Origin: SIG636 sp045535465
GTDB taxonomy: Bacteria > Bacillota > Clostridia > Oscillospirales > CAG-382
Direction of reading: 5' to 3'
NCBI GenBank assembly: GCA_045535465.1
Contig: JAZSLS010000034.1
Coordinates: 1-20,551, forward strand
DNA length: 20,551 bases
Positions 13,701-20,551 of the stretch are shown here, piece after piece. Position 1 is the first letter of the stretch. The number at the start of each line of letters is the position of its first letter. The notes beneath the pieces are model-generated. The model was not told the origin of the DNA. It saw nothing but the letters and a program-made list of their open reading frames with translations, and did not search any database. Position numbers and translations under genes: made by a program.

Positions 13701-13722
13701 CGGCGCAGATTTCTCTGCGCCG
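13701..13722. other. Perfect 9-bp hairpin in the divergent intergenic region
   Basis: CGGCGCAGA (13701-13709), loop TTTC, and TCTGCGCCG (13714-13722) form a perfect stem between two divergent promoters. No T-tract follows on the + strand. On the - strand TTAAAATTT follows, a weak tail, but no gene is visible that it could terminate. The rest of 13640-13848 is AT-rich and holds only the two promoters. Confidence 0.6.
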
Positions 13723-13790
13723 TCAGACCGCTGGCAAAGGCACGGTATGTCAATAGAAAACACAACTTATTGTTAAATTTTAAAAAATTC

Positions 13791-13819
13791 AGATTTAGTT
13801 TATAAAACTGTGATATAAT
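13791..13819 (+). promoter_or_regulatory. Putative promoter of the alarmone synthetase gene
   Basis: A perfect -10 TATAAT (13814-13819) preceded by TGA forms an extended -10 (TGnTATAAT). The -35 position (13791-13796, AGATTT) is poor, as often seen with extended -10 promoters. The predicted start near 13826 gives a leader of about 23 nt before the GTG at 13849. Confidence 0.65.
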
Positions 13820-13848
13820 ATAAAAAACCGCAGAAAAAGGTGATTTTT

Positions 13849-14508
13849 GTGAACAACCAAAACGAAAAAGCCAAAACGCTTCAGTGGCTGGAGGAAAAAT
13901 CCCGTCCCTTTACAAGGCTTATGAGCTACTACCGTTGCGCAATGATGGAGATAGAAACCAAGTTTAACGTGCTTAACGAGGAGTTTTCCTTGGAGCACGA
14001 CCGCAACCCCATAAACGGCATAAAAACCCGTCTTAAAAAAACCTCCAGCATTATGGAAAAAATGTCTCGCCGAGATATAAAGGATACGCTTGAGTCTCTT
14101 GAGCAAAATATACACGACGTAGCAGGGGTGCGTGTGATTTGCTCCTTTATCACCGACGTGTACACCTTGGCAGATGCTCTTTTGGCTCAGGATGACGTTA
14201 CCCTTATAGAACGTAAGGACTACATAAAAAATCCAAAGCCCAACGGTTATCGCAGCCTGCATCTCATAGTGTCTATTCCCATTTTTCTTGCCCACGAGAA
14301 AAAGGAAATGAAGGTAGAGGTACAGCTTCGCACCATAGCTATGGACTTTTGGGCAAGTTTAGAGCATCAGATGCGTTATAAAAAGGATAGGGATTTTACA
14401 GCCGAAATGGAAAAGGAGTTGTCTGATTGTGCAAGAGAAAGCGCCCTGCTTGATGCAAGGATGGACGCCTTATATCGAGGCGTGATAACAGAGGAGGCGG
14501 AAAATTGA
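13849..14508 (+). CDS. Small alarmone synthetase, RelA/SpoT synthetase-domain protein (RelQ/YjbM type)
   Basis: Transfers pyrophosphate from ATP to GTP/GDP to make (p)ppGpp, the stringent-response alarmone, in the cytosol. From the GTG at 13849 it has 219 residues, containing only the synthetase domain with no HD hydrolase or TGS/ACT region. Visible motifs are NPINGIKTRLKKTSSI (53-68), VAGVRVIC (91-98), YIKNPKPNGYRSLH (125-138), EVQLRT (157-162) and ASLEHQMRYK (169-178), matching small synthetases. An in-frame GTG at 13840 overlaps the ribosome binding site AAAAAGG (13834-13840), so 13849 is preferred. The stop overlaps the next gene's TTG as TTGA. Regulation is probably transcriptional from the extended -10 promoter upstream. 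Confidence 0.9.
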   Translation: MNNQNEKAKTLQWLEEKSRPFTRLMSYYRCAMMEIETKFNVLNEEFSLEHDRNPINGIKTRLKKTSSIMEKMSRRDIKDTLESLEQNIHDVAGVRVICSFITDVYTLADALLAQDDVTLIERKDYIKNPKPNGYRSLHLIVSIPIFLAHEKKEMKVEVQLRTIAMDFWASLEHQMRYKKDRDFTAEMEKELSDCARESALLDARMDALYRGVITEEAEN

Positions 14509-14909
14509 AGGGCTTTTTTGAAAAAATAAAAATAAGACTTTCTCACTCCTACGGGCGTGACTCTTTAAACAATTTTTTGCTTATAGTAAGCATTGTTCTT
14601 ATGACGGTAAACCTATTTATAGGATTTTTCCCGCTGTGGCTTGCGGCAATGGTCTTTTACTTTGCCTACTTTTTTCGCTTTTTTTCAAAAAACTACGCAG
14701 CACGTCAAAGAGAGCTTGCCCTTTACACCAATATAAAAAACAAAATAAAGGGACGTTTTTCGCTAATGCGCCGCAAATGGCGTGAACGTAAAACTCACAA
14801 GCATTTTCGCTGCCCCAAATGCAGCGCCAACTTGCGTGTGCCTAAAAATAAAGGCAAAATAACCGTGCGCTGCCCCAAATGCGGAAACCAAATTGCAAAG
14901 AAAACCTAA
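14505..14909 (+). CDS. Two-TM membrane protein with C-terminal zinc ribbon
   Basis: A hypothetical membrane protein of 134 residues that I cannot assign to a named family. It has an N-terminal basic stretch, two adjacent transmembrane helices (about 22-40 and 42-60), a strongly basic cytoplasmic segment (about 62-101), and a zinc ribbon formed by CPKC at 103-106 and CPKC at 123-126. The start is TTG at 14505, overlapping the stop of the alarmone synthetase gene in TTGA, with AGGAGG (14492-14497) 7 nt before it. This strong coupling implies the two proteins are made together. The basic segment plus zinc ribbon could bind nucleic acid or the partner enzyme, which is speculation. A terminator follows about 25 nt downstream. 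Confidence 0.8.
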   Translation: MKGFFEKIKIRLSHSYGRDSLNNFLLIVSIVLMTVNLFIGFFPLWLAAMVFYFAYFFRFFSKNYAARQRELALYTNIKNKIKGRFSLMRRKWRERKTHKHFRCPKCSANLRVPKNKGKITVRCPKCGNQIAKKT

Positions 14910-14933
14910 AATATGCAGCAAAACGCAAAAACA

Positions 14934-14968
14934 AAGGCAAAGAATTAACTCTTTGCCTTGTTTTTTTT
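14934..14968. terminator. Bidirectional terminator between convergent genes
   Basis: AAGGCAAAGA (14934-14943) pairs with TCTTTGCCTT (14950-14959) around a 6-nt loop; eight T (14961-14968) follow on the + strand. On the - strand the tail is TTGTTTTTG. It serves the zinc-ribbon gene (+) and the VanZ-family gene (-), whose stop codon (14945-14947) lies in the loop. Confidence 0.88.
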
Positions 14969-15415
14969 ATTCTTTATTTTTATAAAGGCACCAAACACGG
15001 CAACTGCCAGCAGTACCCCCACACTGTCAATAAGCACGTCCTTAATTGCGGCGCCACGGAGGGAAATTAACTGCAAAGCCTCGTCGGTGCAGGCGCAGAT
15101 AAAGCCAAAAGCGCCCGCAACCCAAGCCACGGCTTTTGGTTTTTTGCCAAGAAGATACAAAATACCGACAGCAATTATAGTAAGCACAAAAAACTCAGCC
15201 ACGTGGGCAGACTTCCTTGCGATAACGGCCGCAAGCTCGGCAGTGTTTTTGTCTGTACCGATAGCATCCAAGGATGGCTTTATCATATCCTCAAACGGCT
15301 TGCTTTGCTCGGCAGAAACGCTTTTGCTTTTCAGAGAGTTGGAAAAAATAAAACCAAGCCAAGCCGTTTCCGCCACCGAAAGAACTAAAGCCCAAAGGCT
15401 TTTTTTGTTTTTCAT
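14945..15415 (-). CDS. VanZ family membrane protein
   Basis: A 156-residue membrane protein of the VanZ-like family, named for low-level teicoplanin resistance in enterococci; the biochemical role of most members is unknown. Diagnostic parts are FIFSNSLKSKSVS (22-34), ARKSAHVAEFF (66-76), TDEALQLISLRG (110-121) and KDVLIDSVGVLL (125-136). Four hydrophobic segments lie at about 8-25, 72-90, 95-112 and 128-146. The ATG overlaps the recN stop as ATGA, so translation is coupled to recN. It is the last gene of the dxs-recN operon. It should not be read as evidence of glycopeptide resistance, since no other van gene is present. Confidence 0.85.
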   Translation of the reverse strand: MKNKKSLWALVLSVAETAWLGFIFSNSLKSKSVSAEQSKPFEDMIKPSLDAIGTDKNTAELAAVIARKSAHVAEFFVLTIIAVGILYLLGKKPKAVAWVAGAFGFICACTDEALQLISLRGAAIKDVLIDSVGVLLAVAVFGAFIKIKNKKNKAKS

Positions 15416-17088
15416 AGCTTTGCTGCCTCTTCAAGCAGCTCTCTTGCCGCAAGGAGGGTAGCATCACCAAAGTTTATACCGCCTATGATGCGTGCCAGCT
15501 CTGTAACTCTGCCTGTCTTGTCAAGGGCGGTAACCACACTTTTCGTCCTGCCCTCGGTTTCGTGCTTGCTGACCAGCAGATGAGTATCCGCCAGCGCCGC
15601 TATCTGGGCAGAATGGGTAACGCAAAGCACCTGAGTGTTAAGCGGTGCGGAAAGCTTTTTTAACGCAAGCCCCGTTTTTTGGGCTGTTTTACCCGAAATG
15701 CCTGTATCTATCTCGTCAAAGACCATAACGGAAACACCTGCGATTTCCGAAAGGGCGCTTCTTATAGCAAGCATTATCCTGGCCAGCTCACCACCGGAGG
15801 CTATTTTGGAAAGGGGCTTTGGCACTTCTCCCGCATTGGGCGCAATAAGTATCTCCACCTCGTCCATACCGTCTGGCGTGGGCGCAGTTTCGGTAAAAGC
15901 TACGTTAAAGCGCACCGAGGGCATATCCAGCTCCCCAAGGCACTCCTCCACGTGCTTTTCCAAGGCGTCGGAGGCTTCTTTTCTTGCAAGGCTTAAGGCG
16001 CTTGCCGTATCTGTAAGAAGGTCAAAGCACTTCTTCTTTTCGTCTTCAAGCTCTTTTATATAATCATCGCTGTTTTCTATCTGTTCAAGCTCCTTCAAAA
16101 GAGCGTCACGGGCGGAAAGCAAGCCCTCGTAGTCGGTACCGAAACGCCTTTTAAGCTCTGCTATAAGCTCAAGGCGGCTTTCCACCTTGTCAAGCTCTGC
16201 GGCGGCATTGTCGGCATCGGTAGAAGCAAGGTCACCAAGGGTGTCGGCAATATCCGCAACCTCGCTTTTTACGCTGTCCAGCCTGTCGTAAAGCTCTGCC
16301 GCTTCGGGAAGGCTGTCTTTTAAGGCATAAAGTGCGTTCATAGCGTGATAAAGGTTTTCCGCCGCACTGCCGTCTTCCTCATAAAGCTTGCTGTAAGCGG
16401 TTGAGGCGGCGCTTGCAATTTTTTCAGCGGCTCTAAGCCTTTTACGAGCTGCCTCCAGCTCCTCCTCCTCGTTCGGGCGCAGCTTTGCTTTTTTTAAGGA
16501 GCTAAGCTTAAACTCAATCATTTCCTTGCGAAAGGCAGCGTCCTTTGCCTTTTCCTTTTCCTCTTTAACGGCAGAAACAATATGGTTGTAGCGCCTGTAA
16601 TGCTCACGGTAGGTAAAAAGCAAGCTATCTGTACCCGCATAGCTGTCTATAAGAGGAAGCTGCTTGCTTCTGTCGGCTAACAGCAGGGTATCCTGCTGCC
16701 CGTGAATGTTAAGGAGGAGCTCCGTAACCGCACGCAAACGGGAGGAAGGCACCTGCCTTTCGCCTATTCTGGCAACGCTTCTGCCGTCAGCGGAAACACG
16801 CCTGCTTAAGAACAGCGCACCGTCCTCGTCGGGGCTTACGTCAAGCTCCTTCAAACGGGCTATGGTGTCCTCATCAAGCAGGTCAAAGCACCCCTCTACA
16901 AAGGCATAGCTTTCGCCGCTTCGTATAATCTCACGGTCGCTTCTTGCACCGCAAAGAAGGGAAAGTGCATCCAATATAATGCTTTTGCCTGCGCCGGTTT
17001 CACCTGTAAGCACGGTAAAGCCTTCCGCAAACAACAGCGTGTTTTCTTTAATAAGCGCCACGTTTTCAATATGAAGTGACGACAGCAT
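15412..17088 (-). CDS. recN: DNA repair protein RecN
   Basis: An SMC-like ATPase that acts early in double-strand break repair, bridging DNA ends on the nucleoid. The 558 residues are normal for the family. The N-terminal half-domain begins with LHIENVALI (5-13) and has Walker A GETGAGKS (29-36). NIHGQQDTLL (127-136) is the RecN hallmark segment. Long coiled-coil stretches span about 160-380. The C-terminal half has signature ASGGELARIM (430-439), Walker B VMVFDEIDTG (454-463) and switch H492. AAGGGG lies about 10 nt before the ATG. It starts 13 nt after argR and overlaps the VanZ-family gene by 4 nt. No SOS box is visible directly upstream because the gene is internal to an operon. Confidence 0.96.
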   Translation of the reverse strand: MLSSLHIENVALIKENTLLFAEGFTVLTGETGAGKSIILDALSLLCGARSDREIIRSGESYAFVEGCFDLLDEDTIARLKELDVSPDEDGALFLSRRVSADGRSVARIGERQVPSSRLRAVTELLLNIHGQQDTLLLADRSKQLPLIDSYAGTDSLLFTYREHYRRYNHIVSAVKEEKEKAKDAAFRKEMIEFKLSSLKKAKLRPNEEEELEAARKRLRAAEKIASAASTAYSKLYEEDGSAAENLYHAMNALYALKDSLPEAAELYDRLDSVKSEVADIADTLGDLASTDADNAAAELDKVESRLELIAELKRRFGTDYEGLLSARDALLKELEQIENSDDYIKELEDEKKKCFDLLTDTASALSLARKEASDALEKHVEECLGELDMPSVRFNVAFTETAPTPDGMDEVEILIAPNAGEVPKPLSKIASGGELARIMLAIRSALSEIAGVSVMVFDEIDTGISGKTAQKTGLALKKLSAPLNTQVLCVTHSAQIAALADTHLLVSKHETEGRTKSVVTALDKTGRVTELARIIGGINFGDATLLAARELLEEAAKL

Positions 17089-17101
17089 AGCACATACCCC
17101 T

Positions 17102-17557
17102 TTATTTTAAAAGCTGAGAAAGCTGTTTGCTTATCTCCTCTGCATACTCGGTGCTGCGGGCAATGATAATAAGAGTATCATCCCCTGCAAGAGAGCCGAC
17201 TACGCCGTCCATATGCATAGTGTCCACGGCCGCACCTGCAGCGTTACCCATACCGGAATAGGTCTTAAGTACCACAATATTGCAAGCGTGGTCTACACGG
17301 TAAACGGTTTCGGTAAAAATAGTATTAAGCTTGGATGCAAAATCGCCATCGTTTACGGAAAGCGCTGCAGAGTATCTGTATCCGCCGTTCCCGTCAGATG
17401 CCTTAACTATCTTAAGGTCACGTATATCACGGGAAATAGTTGCCTGAGTGGTGTCAAAGCCCATATTTTTAAGATGCTCCAAAAGCTCTTCCTGTGTGCG
17501 TACACATTCTTTTTGTATAAGATCCAATATTGCTGCGTGGCGTTGAGATTTCTTCAT
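17102..17557 (-). CDS. argR: Arginine repressor ArgR
   Basis: A hexameric, arginine-responsive transcription factor controlling arginine biosynthesis and catabolism. The 151 residues are typical. The N-terminal winged helix-turn-helix includes TTQATISRDIRDL (36-48), and the C-terminal oligomerisation/arginine-binding domain contains GNAAGAAVDTM (104-114) and GSLAGDDTLII (121-131), with the arginine-contacting Asp pair at 126-127. A good ribosome binding site (AAAGGGAG on the - strand, about 17566-17573) precedes the ATG. In Firmicutes argR commonly sits between nadK and recN, as here. I did not see a convincing ARG box in the window, so autoregulation is not supported. Confidence 0.96.
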   Translation of the reverse strand: MKKSQRHAAILDLIQKECVRTQEELLEHLKNMGFDTTQATISRDIRDLKIVKASDGNGGYRYSAALSVNDGDFASKLNTIFTETVYRVDHACNIVVLKTYSGMGNAAGAAVDTMHMDGVVGSLAGDDTLIIIARSTEYAEEISKQLSQLLK

Positions 17558-17574
17558 ATATCAAACTCCCTTTC

Positions 17575-18447
17575 TTAGCCTTTTCCGAATTTTTGATAAA
17601 GTATATTTCCAAAGGAACTGTTTTTAAGTCTTACAAGTCTTACCTTTTTTTCCGATCGTGTTATGGTAACCGCCAGCTCGCCGTCGTTAATGCGGAAAAA
17701 AGAACGTCCGTCCACGGTAACCACCGCCTCGGCGTGCTTTGCAGACGGTATATTAACCTTGATAACGGAATAAGGGCCAAAAACCAAGGTTCGTGCCGCA
17801 TCCAAAGAATGAGAACAAACGGGCGTAACGCTAAGCACCTCCAAGGTAGGGTCTATAACAGGGCCGCCTGCCGCCATAGAATAGGCGGTAGAGCCGGTAG
17901 GTGTAGCCACTATTATACCGTCTGCTCTGTAACAGCTTACGGGGCTTCCGTCACAGCTTATGGAAAAATCCGCCAATCTTGAAACTATACCTCTGGTAAT
18001 AGCCGCCTCGTTAAAGGCACGGGCGAAAAAAAGCTGCCTGCCGTTTTTGCCAACGCTGACGTCCAGCATCATACGCTCTTCTATTTTAAAATTTCCCGTG
18101 CAGATACGCTCAAGAGCTTCTATCTCGCTTGCCTCAAGCTCTGTTATGTAGCCTACGTGCCCAAAGTTAACGCCCAGCACCAGTGTGCCTGTTTCTGCGG
18201 CACGTTTTGCCGCCCCAAGCACTGTACCGTCGCCGCCGAAAACAACCACAAGCTCGCATTGGTTGTAAAGCTCATCAATGGAAAGAGCCTTTGCTTTTCC
18301 GCCAAAAGCCGCAAAGCTTGATATTCTGCTTTCGTCGGTGTAGATCTCTATGCCGTTTCGTTCCAATATCTCCGCCGCCGTTAAGGCGCAGCGAAGCGCG
18401 CCTGGCTTGGTAATATTGGGTATAAGTGCCGCCTTGCGTATGGTCAA
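17575..18447 (-). CDS. nadK: NAD(+) kinase
   Basis: Phosphorylates NAD to NADP in the cytosol. The 290-residue protein shows GGDGT (71-75), the nucleotide-binding and catalytic motif, NFGHVGYITE (94-103), and the second signature in the segment 175-196 (ATPTGSTAYSMAAGG at 181-195). The start is TTG at 18447 (codons TTG ACC ATA CGC AAG) with TAGGAG about 10 nt upstream; no ATG occurs at a reasonable place in frame. It lies 12 nt after tlyA and 17 nt before argR. The use of TTG may lower expression relative to neighbours. Confidence 0.95.
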   Translation of the reverse strand: MTIRKAALIPNITKPGALRCALTAAEILERNGIEIYTDESRISSFAAFGGKAKALSIDELYNQCELVVVFGGDGTVLGAAKRAAETGTLVLGVNFGHVGYITELEASEIEALERICTGNFKIEERMMLDVSVGKNGRQLFFARAFNEAAITRGIVSRLADFSISCDGSPVSCYRADGIIVATPTGSTAYSMAAGGPVIDPTLEVLSVTPVCSHSLDAARTLVFGPYSVIKVNIPSAKHAEAVVTVDGRSFFRINDGELAVTITRSEKKVRLVRLKNSSFGNILYQKFGKG

Positions 18448-18459
18448 TTATATCAGCTC

Positions 18460-19200
18460 CTATTGTTTATAAAAAAGTGTAAGGTATTCCGTGTTGCCCT
18501 TGCCGCCCTTTATGGGGGAAGCGATGGTGTTTTCCACGGTAAAACCGTTATCCTCTGCCGCAAGCTTTATTTTAAGCAGTACCATTTCTAAAAGGGTACC
18601 CTTTTTGTCCTTGACTATTCCTTTTTTGCCAACGTTTTCACGCCCAACCTCAAATTGAGGCTTGACCAAGGTTATCATAGGCGCACCCTTCTTTAAAAAA
18701 GAAGCAACGGCAGGATATATAAGAGTTTGCGATATAAACGAAACGTCCATAACGACCCCGTCTATTTCATCGTCAAAGCTTTCTGCCGTAAGAGTGCGGG
18801 CGTTGACCCCTTCCATAACTACAACACGGCTGTCTTCGCGAAGAGAGGGGTGAAGCTGGTCCTTGCCAACGTCCACGCTGTACACCTTGCAGGCGCCGTT
18901 TTCCAGCAAGCACTCGGTAAAACCGCCTGTGGATGCACCTATATCCACAAAAACCTTGCCCTTTATATCGGGAGAAAAGGCGTCTATTGCGGCACGAAGC
19001 TTTTGACCCGCTCTGGATACGTCGGGAGCAAGATCCACAGTCAAAGAAAATTCCGCCTCGGTGCTTACAAGCTGGGAGGGCTTTTCTATGGGCTTGCCGT
19101 CGGCGTAGGCAACGCCTTCTTTAATAAGCTCTCTTGCCTTGGTACGGCTTTCCGCAAAGCCTGCTTCGCAAAGGGCCACGTCTGCTCTTTTAAGCTCCAT
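18460..19200 (-). CDS. tlyA: TlyA family rRNA (cytidine-2'-O)-methyltransferase
   Basis: Predicted to 2'-O-methylate cytidines of ribosomal RNA; family members also have hemolysin-like annotations. The 246 residues comprise an N-terminal S4 RNA-binding domain (about 3-50, RADVALCEAGFAESRTKARE) and an FtsJ/RrmJ-like methyltransferase domain. Motifs are VSRAGQKLRAAI (61-72), SAM-binding DIGASTGGFTECLL (86-99), DVG (110-112), DVSFIS (152-157) and LVKPQFEVG (178-186). The family usually has SRGG; here it is SRAG. AGGAG lies about 10 nt before the ATG, and the gene begins 3 nt after dxs. The methylated site depends on subtype and cannot be told from sequence alone. Confidence 0.93.
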   Translation of the reverse strand: MELKRADVALCEAGFAESRTKARELIKEGVAYADGKPIEKPSQLVSTEAEFSLTVDLAPDVSRAGQKLRAAIDAFSPDIKGKVFVDIGASTGGFTECLLENGACKVYSVDVGKDQLHPSLREDSRVVVMEGVNARTLTAESFDDEIDGVVMDVSFISQTLIYPAVASFLKKGAPMITLVKPQFEVGRENVGKKGIVKDKKGTLLEMVLLKIKLAAEDNGFTVENTIASPIKGGKGNTEYLTLFYKQ

Positions 19201-19203
19201 ATT

Positions 19204-20551
19204 CTAAACTCCTGTTTTTTTACAAATCTCCTCGGCTATTTGGTGAGGCAAAAAGCCGCACTCCTCATAAAGCCTGTTTGTTTCCCCGTGGGAAACAAAA
19301 CGGTCGTCTACTGCACGGATAATAATTTTTCGTCCTGTCGTTTCGCCTCTTTCGGCCATATAGGCGGTAACGTGTTCGGAAAAACCGCCGTTTTTAACCC
19401 CTTCCTCCAAGAAGTAAAGGGTATTTATTCCTTCTGTAATGCGGCTGAAAACCGAAAAATCAAAGGGCTTAAGCCTAAGCACTTTTATAATGCGTACGCC
19501 CTTGCCGGTTCTTTTAGCCAAAAGCTTTGCCGCTTCTACGGCGTTGTAGCAAAGCCTGCCGTAGCTTATAAGAGCAATATCCGCCCCCGTGCCTATATCT
19601 GCATAGGACATAGTGCCAAGGTCGGTGTATATGCTGCGGTCGTATTTAATCTCGCCGCCTCTGGGGTAACGCACTGCGGAAAGACCTGAAAATTCAAAAG
19701 CCTTATCAAAAGCCTTGTTCATATCCTCAAATCCCTCGGGTGCCCAAAGTGTGCTGTCGGGTATCTGTAACATAAAGCCCACGTCAAAAAGACCGTGGTG
19801 GGTAGGGCCGTCCTCGCCTACCAAGCCTGCTCTGTCAAGGGCAAGTATCATAGGCAGCTTTTGCAGTGCCGCATCGTGTATAAGCTGGTCGTAGGCACGC
19901 TGCGCAAAGGTGGAATACACCGCAAATACAGGGTGCATACCCCCTGCCGAAAGCCCTGAGGCAAAGGTAAGGGCGTGTTCCTCCGCAATGCCCACGTCAA
20001 AAAATCTGTTCTCGTATTGCTCGGCAAAGGCGCTAAGCCCCGTACCGTCGCACATAGCGGCGGTAATTGCGCAAAGCTTGCTGTCTTGCTTTGCACGTCG
20101 TAACATAATGTCGCCAAAAACGGCGGAAAAACCGCTGTTTTCCTTAAAAACACCGCCCTTGGGAACACCGTGATATTTTTCGGGCGCTTCCTCGGCAGGT
20201 GCAAAGCCTTTGCCCTTAACGGTACGCACGTGAACTATACACGCCTTTTTTTCACGCATTGCGTCCTTCAAAACGCCCTGCATATGAGAAATATCATAGC
20301 CGTCAACGGGCCCGTAATAGTTTATTCCAAGGCTTTCAAACATATTGTCACGCCACACCAAACGCTTAACAAAGTTTTTAACCCCCCTGGAAAAAGCCGT
20401 AAGGGGTCTGCCTATCAAGGGAATTGCGGCAAAAAAACTTTTAAGACGGTACTTAAAGCCTAAGTACCTTGTGCTGGTGCTAAGCCTGCGCATATAACGG
20501 TTCATACCGCCCACGTTTGGGGCAATAGCCATCTCGTTATCGTTAAGAATA
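19204..20551 (-). CDS. dxs: 1-deoxy-D-xylulose-5-phosphate synthase, C-terminal part (5' end outside window)
   Basis: A thiamine-diphosphate enzyme condensing pyruvate and glyceraldehyde-3-phosphate, the first step of the MEP isoprenoid pathway and a thiamine/pyridoxal precursor source. The frame runs unbroken to the window edge (ILNDNEM before IAPNVGG), so about 448 codons are visible and roughly the first 170 residues are missing. Motifs are YYGPVDGYD, TVKGKGFAPAE, KYHGVPKG, FFDVGIAEEHALTFASG with the catalytic Glu, and GLVGEDGPTHHGLFD. The usual DGHD reads DGYD here. The M at 20532 is internal, not a start. It is first in the visible order dxs-tlyA-nadK-argR-recN-vanZ. Xylulose synthesis rather than transketolase is supported by the DXS-specific LNDNEM-IAPNVG segment. 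Confidence 0.95.
   Translation of the reverse strand, partial: ILNDNEMAIAPNVGGMNRYMRRLSTSTRYLGFKYRLKSFFAAIPLIGRPLTAFSRGVKNFVKRLVWRDNMFESLGINYYGPVDGYDISHMQGVLKDAMREKKACIVHVRTVKGKGFAPAEEAPEKYHGVPKGGVFKENSGFSAVFGDIMLRRAKQDSKLCAITAAMCDGTGLSAFAEQYENRFFDVGIAEEHALTFASGLSAGGMHPVFAVYSTFAQRAYDQLIHDAALQKLPMILALDRAGLVGEDGPTHHGLFDVGFMLQIPDSTLWAPEGFEDMNKAFDKAFEFSGLSAVRYPRGGEIKYDRSIYTDLGTMSYADIGTGADIALISYGRLCYNAVEAAKLLAKRTGKGVRIIKVLRLKPFDFSVFSRITEGINTLYFLEEGVKNGGFSEHVTAYMAERGETTGRKIIIRAVDDRFVSHGETNRLYEECGFLPHQIAEEICKKTGV

Noticed and set aside
14945..15415. Glycopeptide resistance from the VanZ-family gene
   Set aside because: No vanA/H/X/R/S genes are nearby; VanZ-like proteins are common in Clostridia without resistance.
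18727..19689. A 320-codon open frame on the + strand opposite tlyA and dxs
   Set aside because: It crosses two well-supported genes on the other strand and shows no recognisable domain.
1..20551. CRISPR arrays, tRNA/rRNA genes, insertion sequences or prophage
   Set aside because: No regular repeat-spacer pattern, clover-leaf sequence, transposase or phage protein was seen; intergenic gaps are too short for most of these.

Overview
The window looks like a chromosomal segment from an anaerobic Firmicute of class Clostridia, probably an uncultured gut lineage. The reasons are the ecfA1-ecfA2-ecfT-truA block, the dxs-tlyA-nadK-argR-recN block, DUF5711 and VanZ-family proteins, a ClpE-type ATPase, AGGAGG-type ribosome binding sites, and heavy use of the isoleucine codon ATA despite mid-range GC. 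I saw no rRNA, tRNA, CRISPR array, transposase or phage gene.

Left region (47-12717, all + strand). Twelve tightly packed genes with no visible internal terminator end at a strong intrinsic terminator (12716-12758). In order they are: an RlmI/RlmK-like methyltransferase; the ECF vitamin-transport energizing module (ecfA1, ecfA2, ecfT); tRNA pseudouridine synthase truA; a DUF5711 membrane-anchored protein; a CvpA-family membrane protein; a ClpE-like AAA+ unfoldase with an N-terminal zinc finger; a 902-residue protein with P-type ATPase architecture that has lost nearly every catalytic and ion-binding motif; a small DUF1858 cysteine protein; a cytosolic glycerophosphodiester phosphodiesterase; and the mechanosensitive channel MscL.

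Middle region (12718-14909). A non-coding stretch of about 200 bp holds a nested palindromic element. Then comes a - strand DUF1624/HGSNAT-type membrane acyltransferase (better start: TTG at 13639). A divergent promoter region of about 210 bp contains an unexplained 9-bp hairpin. On the + strand, a small alarmone synthetase (RelQ/YjbM type) is translationally coupled through a TTGA overlap to a two-TM protein with a zinc ribbon. This pair converges on the next block at a bidirectional terminator (14934-14968).

Right region (14945-20551, all - strand). This is a compact operon read from the right edge: dxs (its N-terminal part lies outside the window), tlyA, nadK, argR, recN and a VanZ-family gene. 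It is a typical clostridial arrangement combining isoprenoid precursor synthesis, rRNA methylation, NADP supply, arginine regulation and DNA repair.

The most noteworthy item is the intact but catalytically degenerate P-type ATPase at 8541-11249. It looks like a pseudoenzyme kept as a full-length membrane protein and placed directly after the ClpE-like unfoldase. The alarmone synthetase/membrane zinc-ribbon pair is a second possible uncharacterised functional unit.
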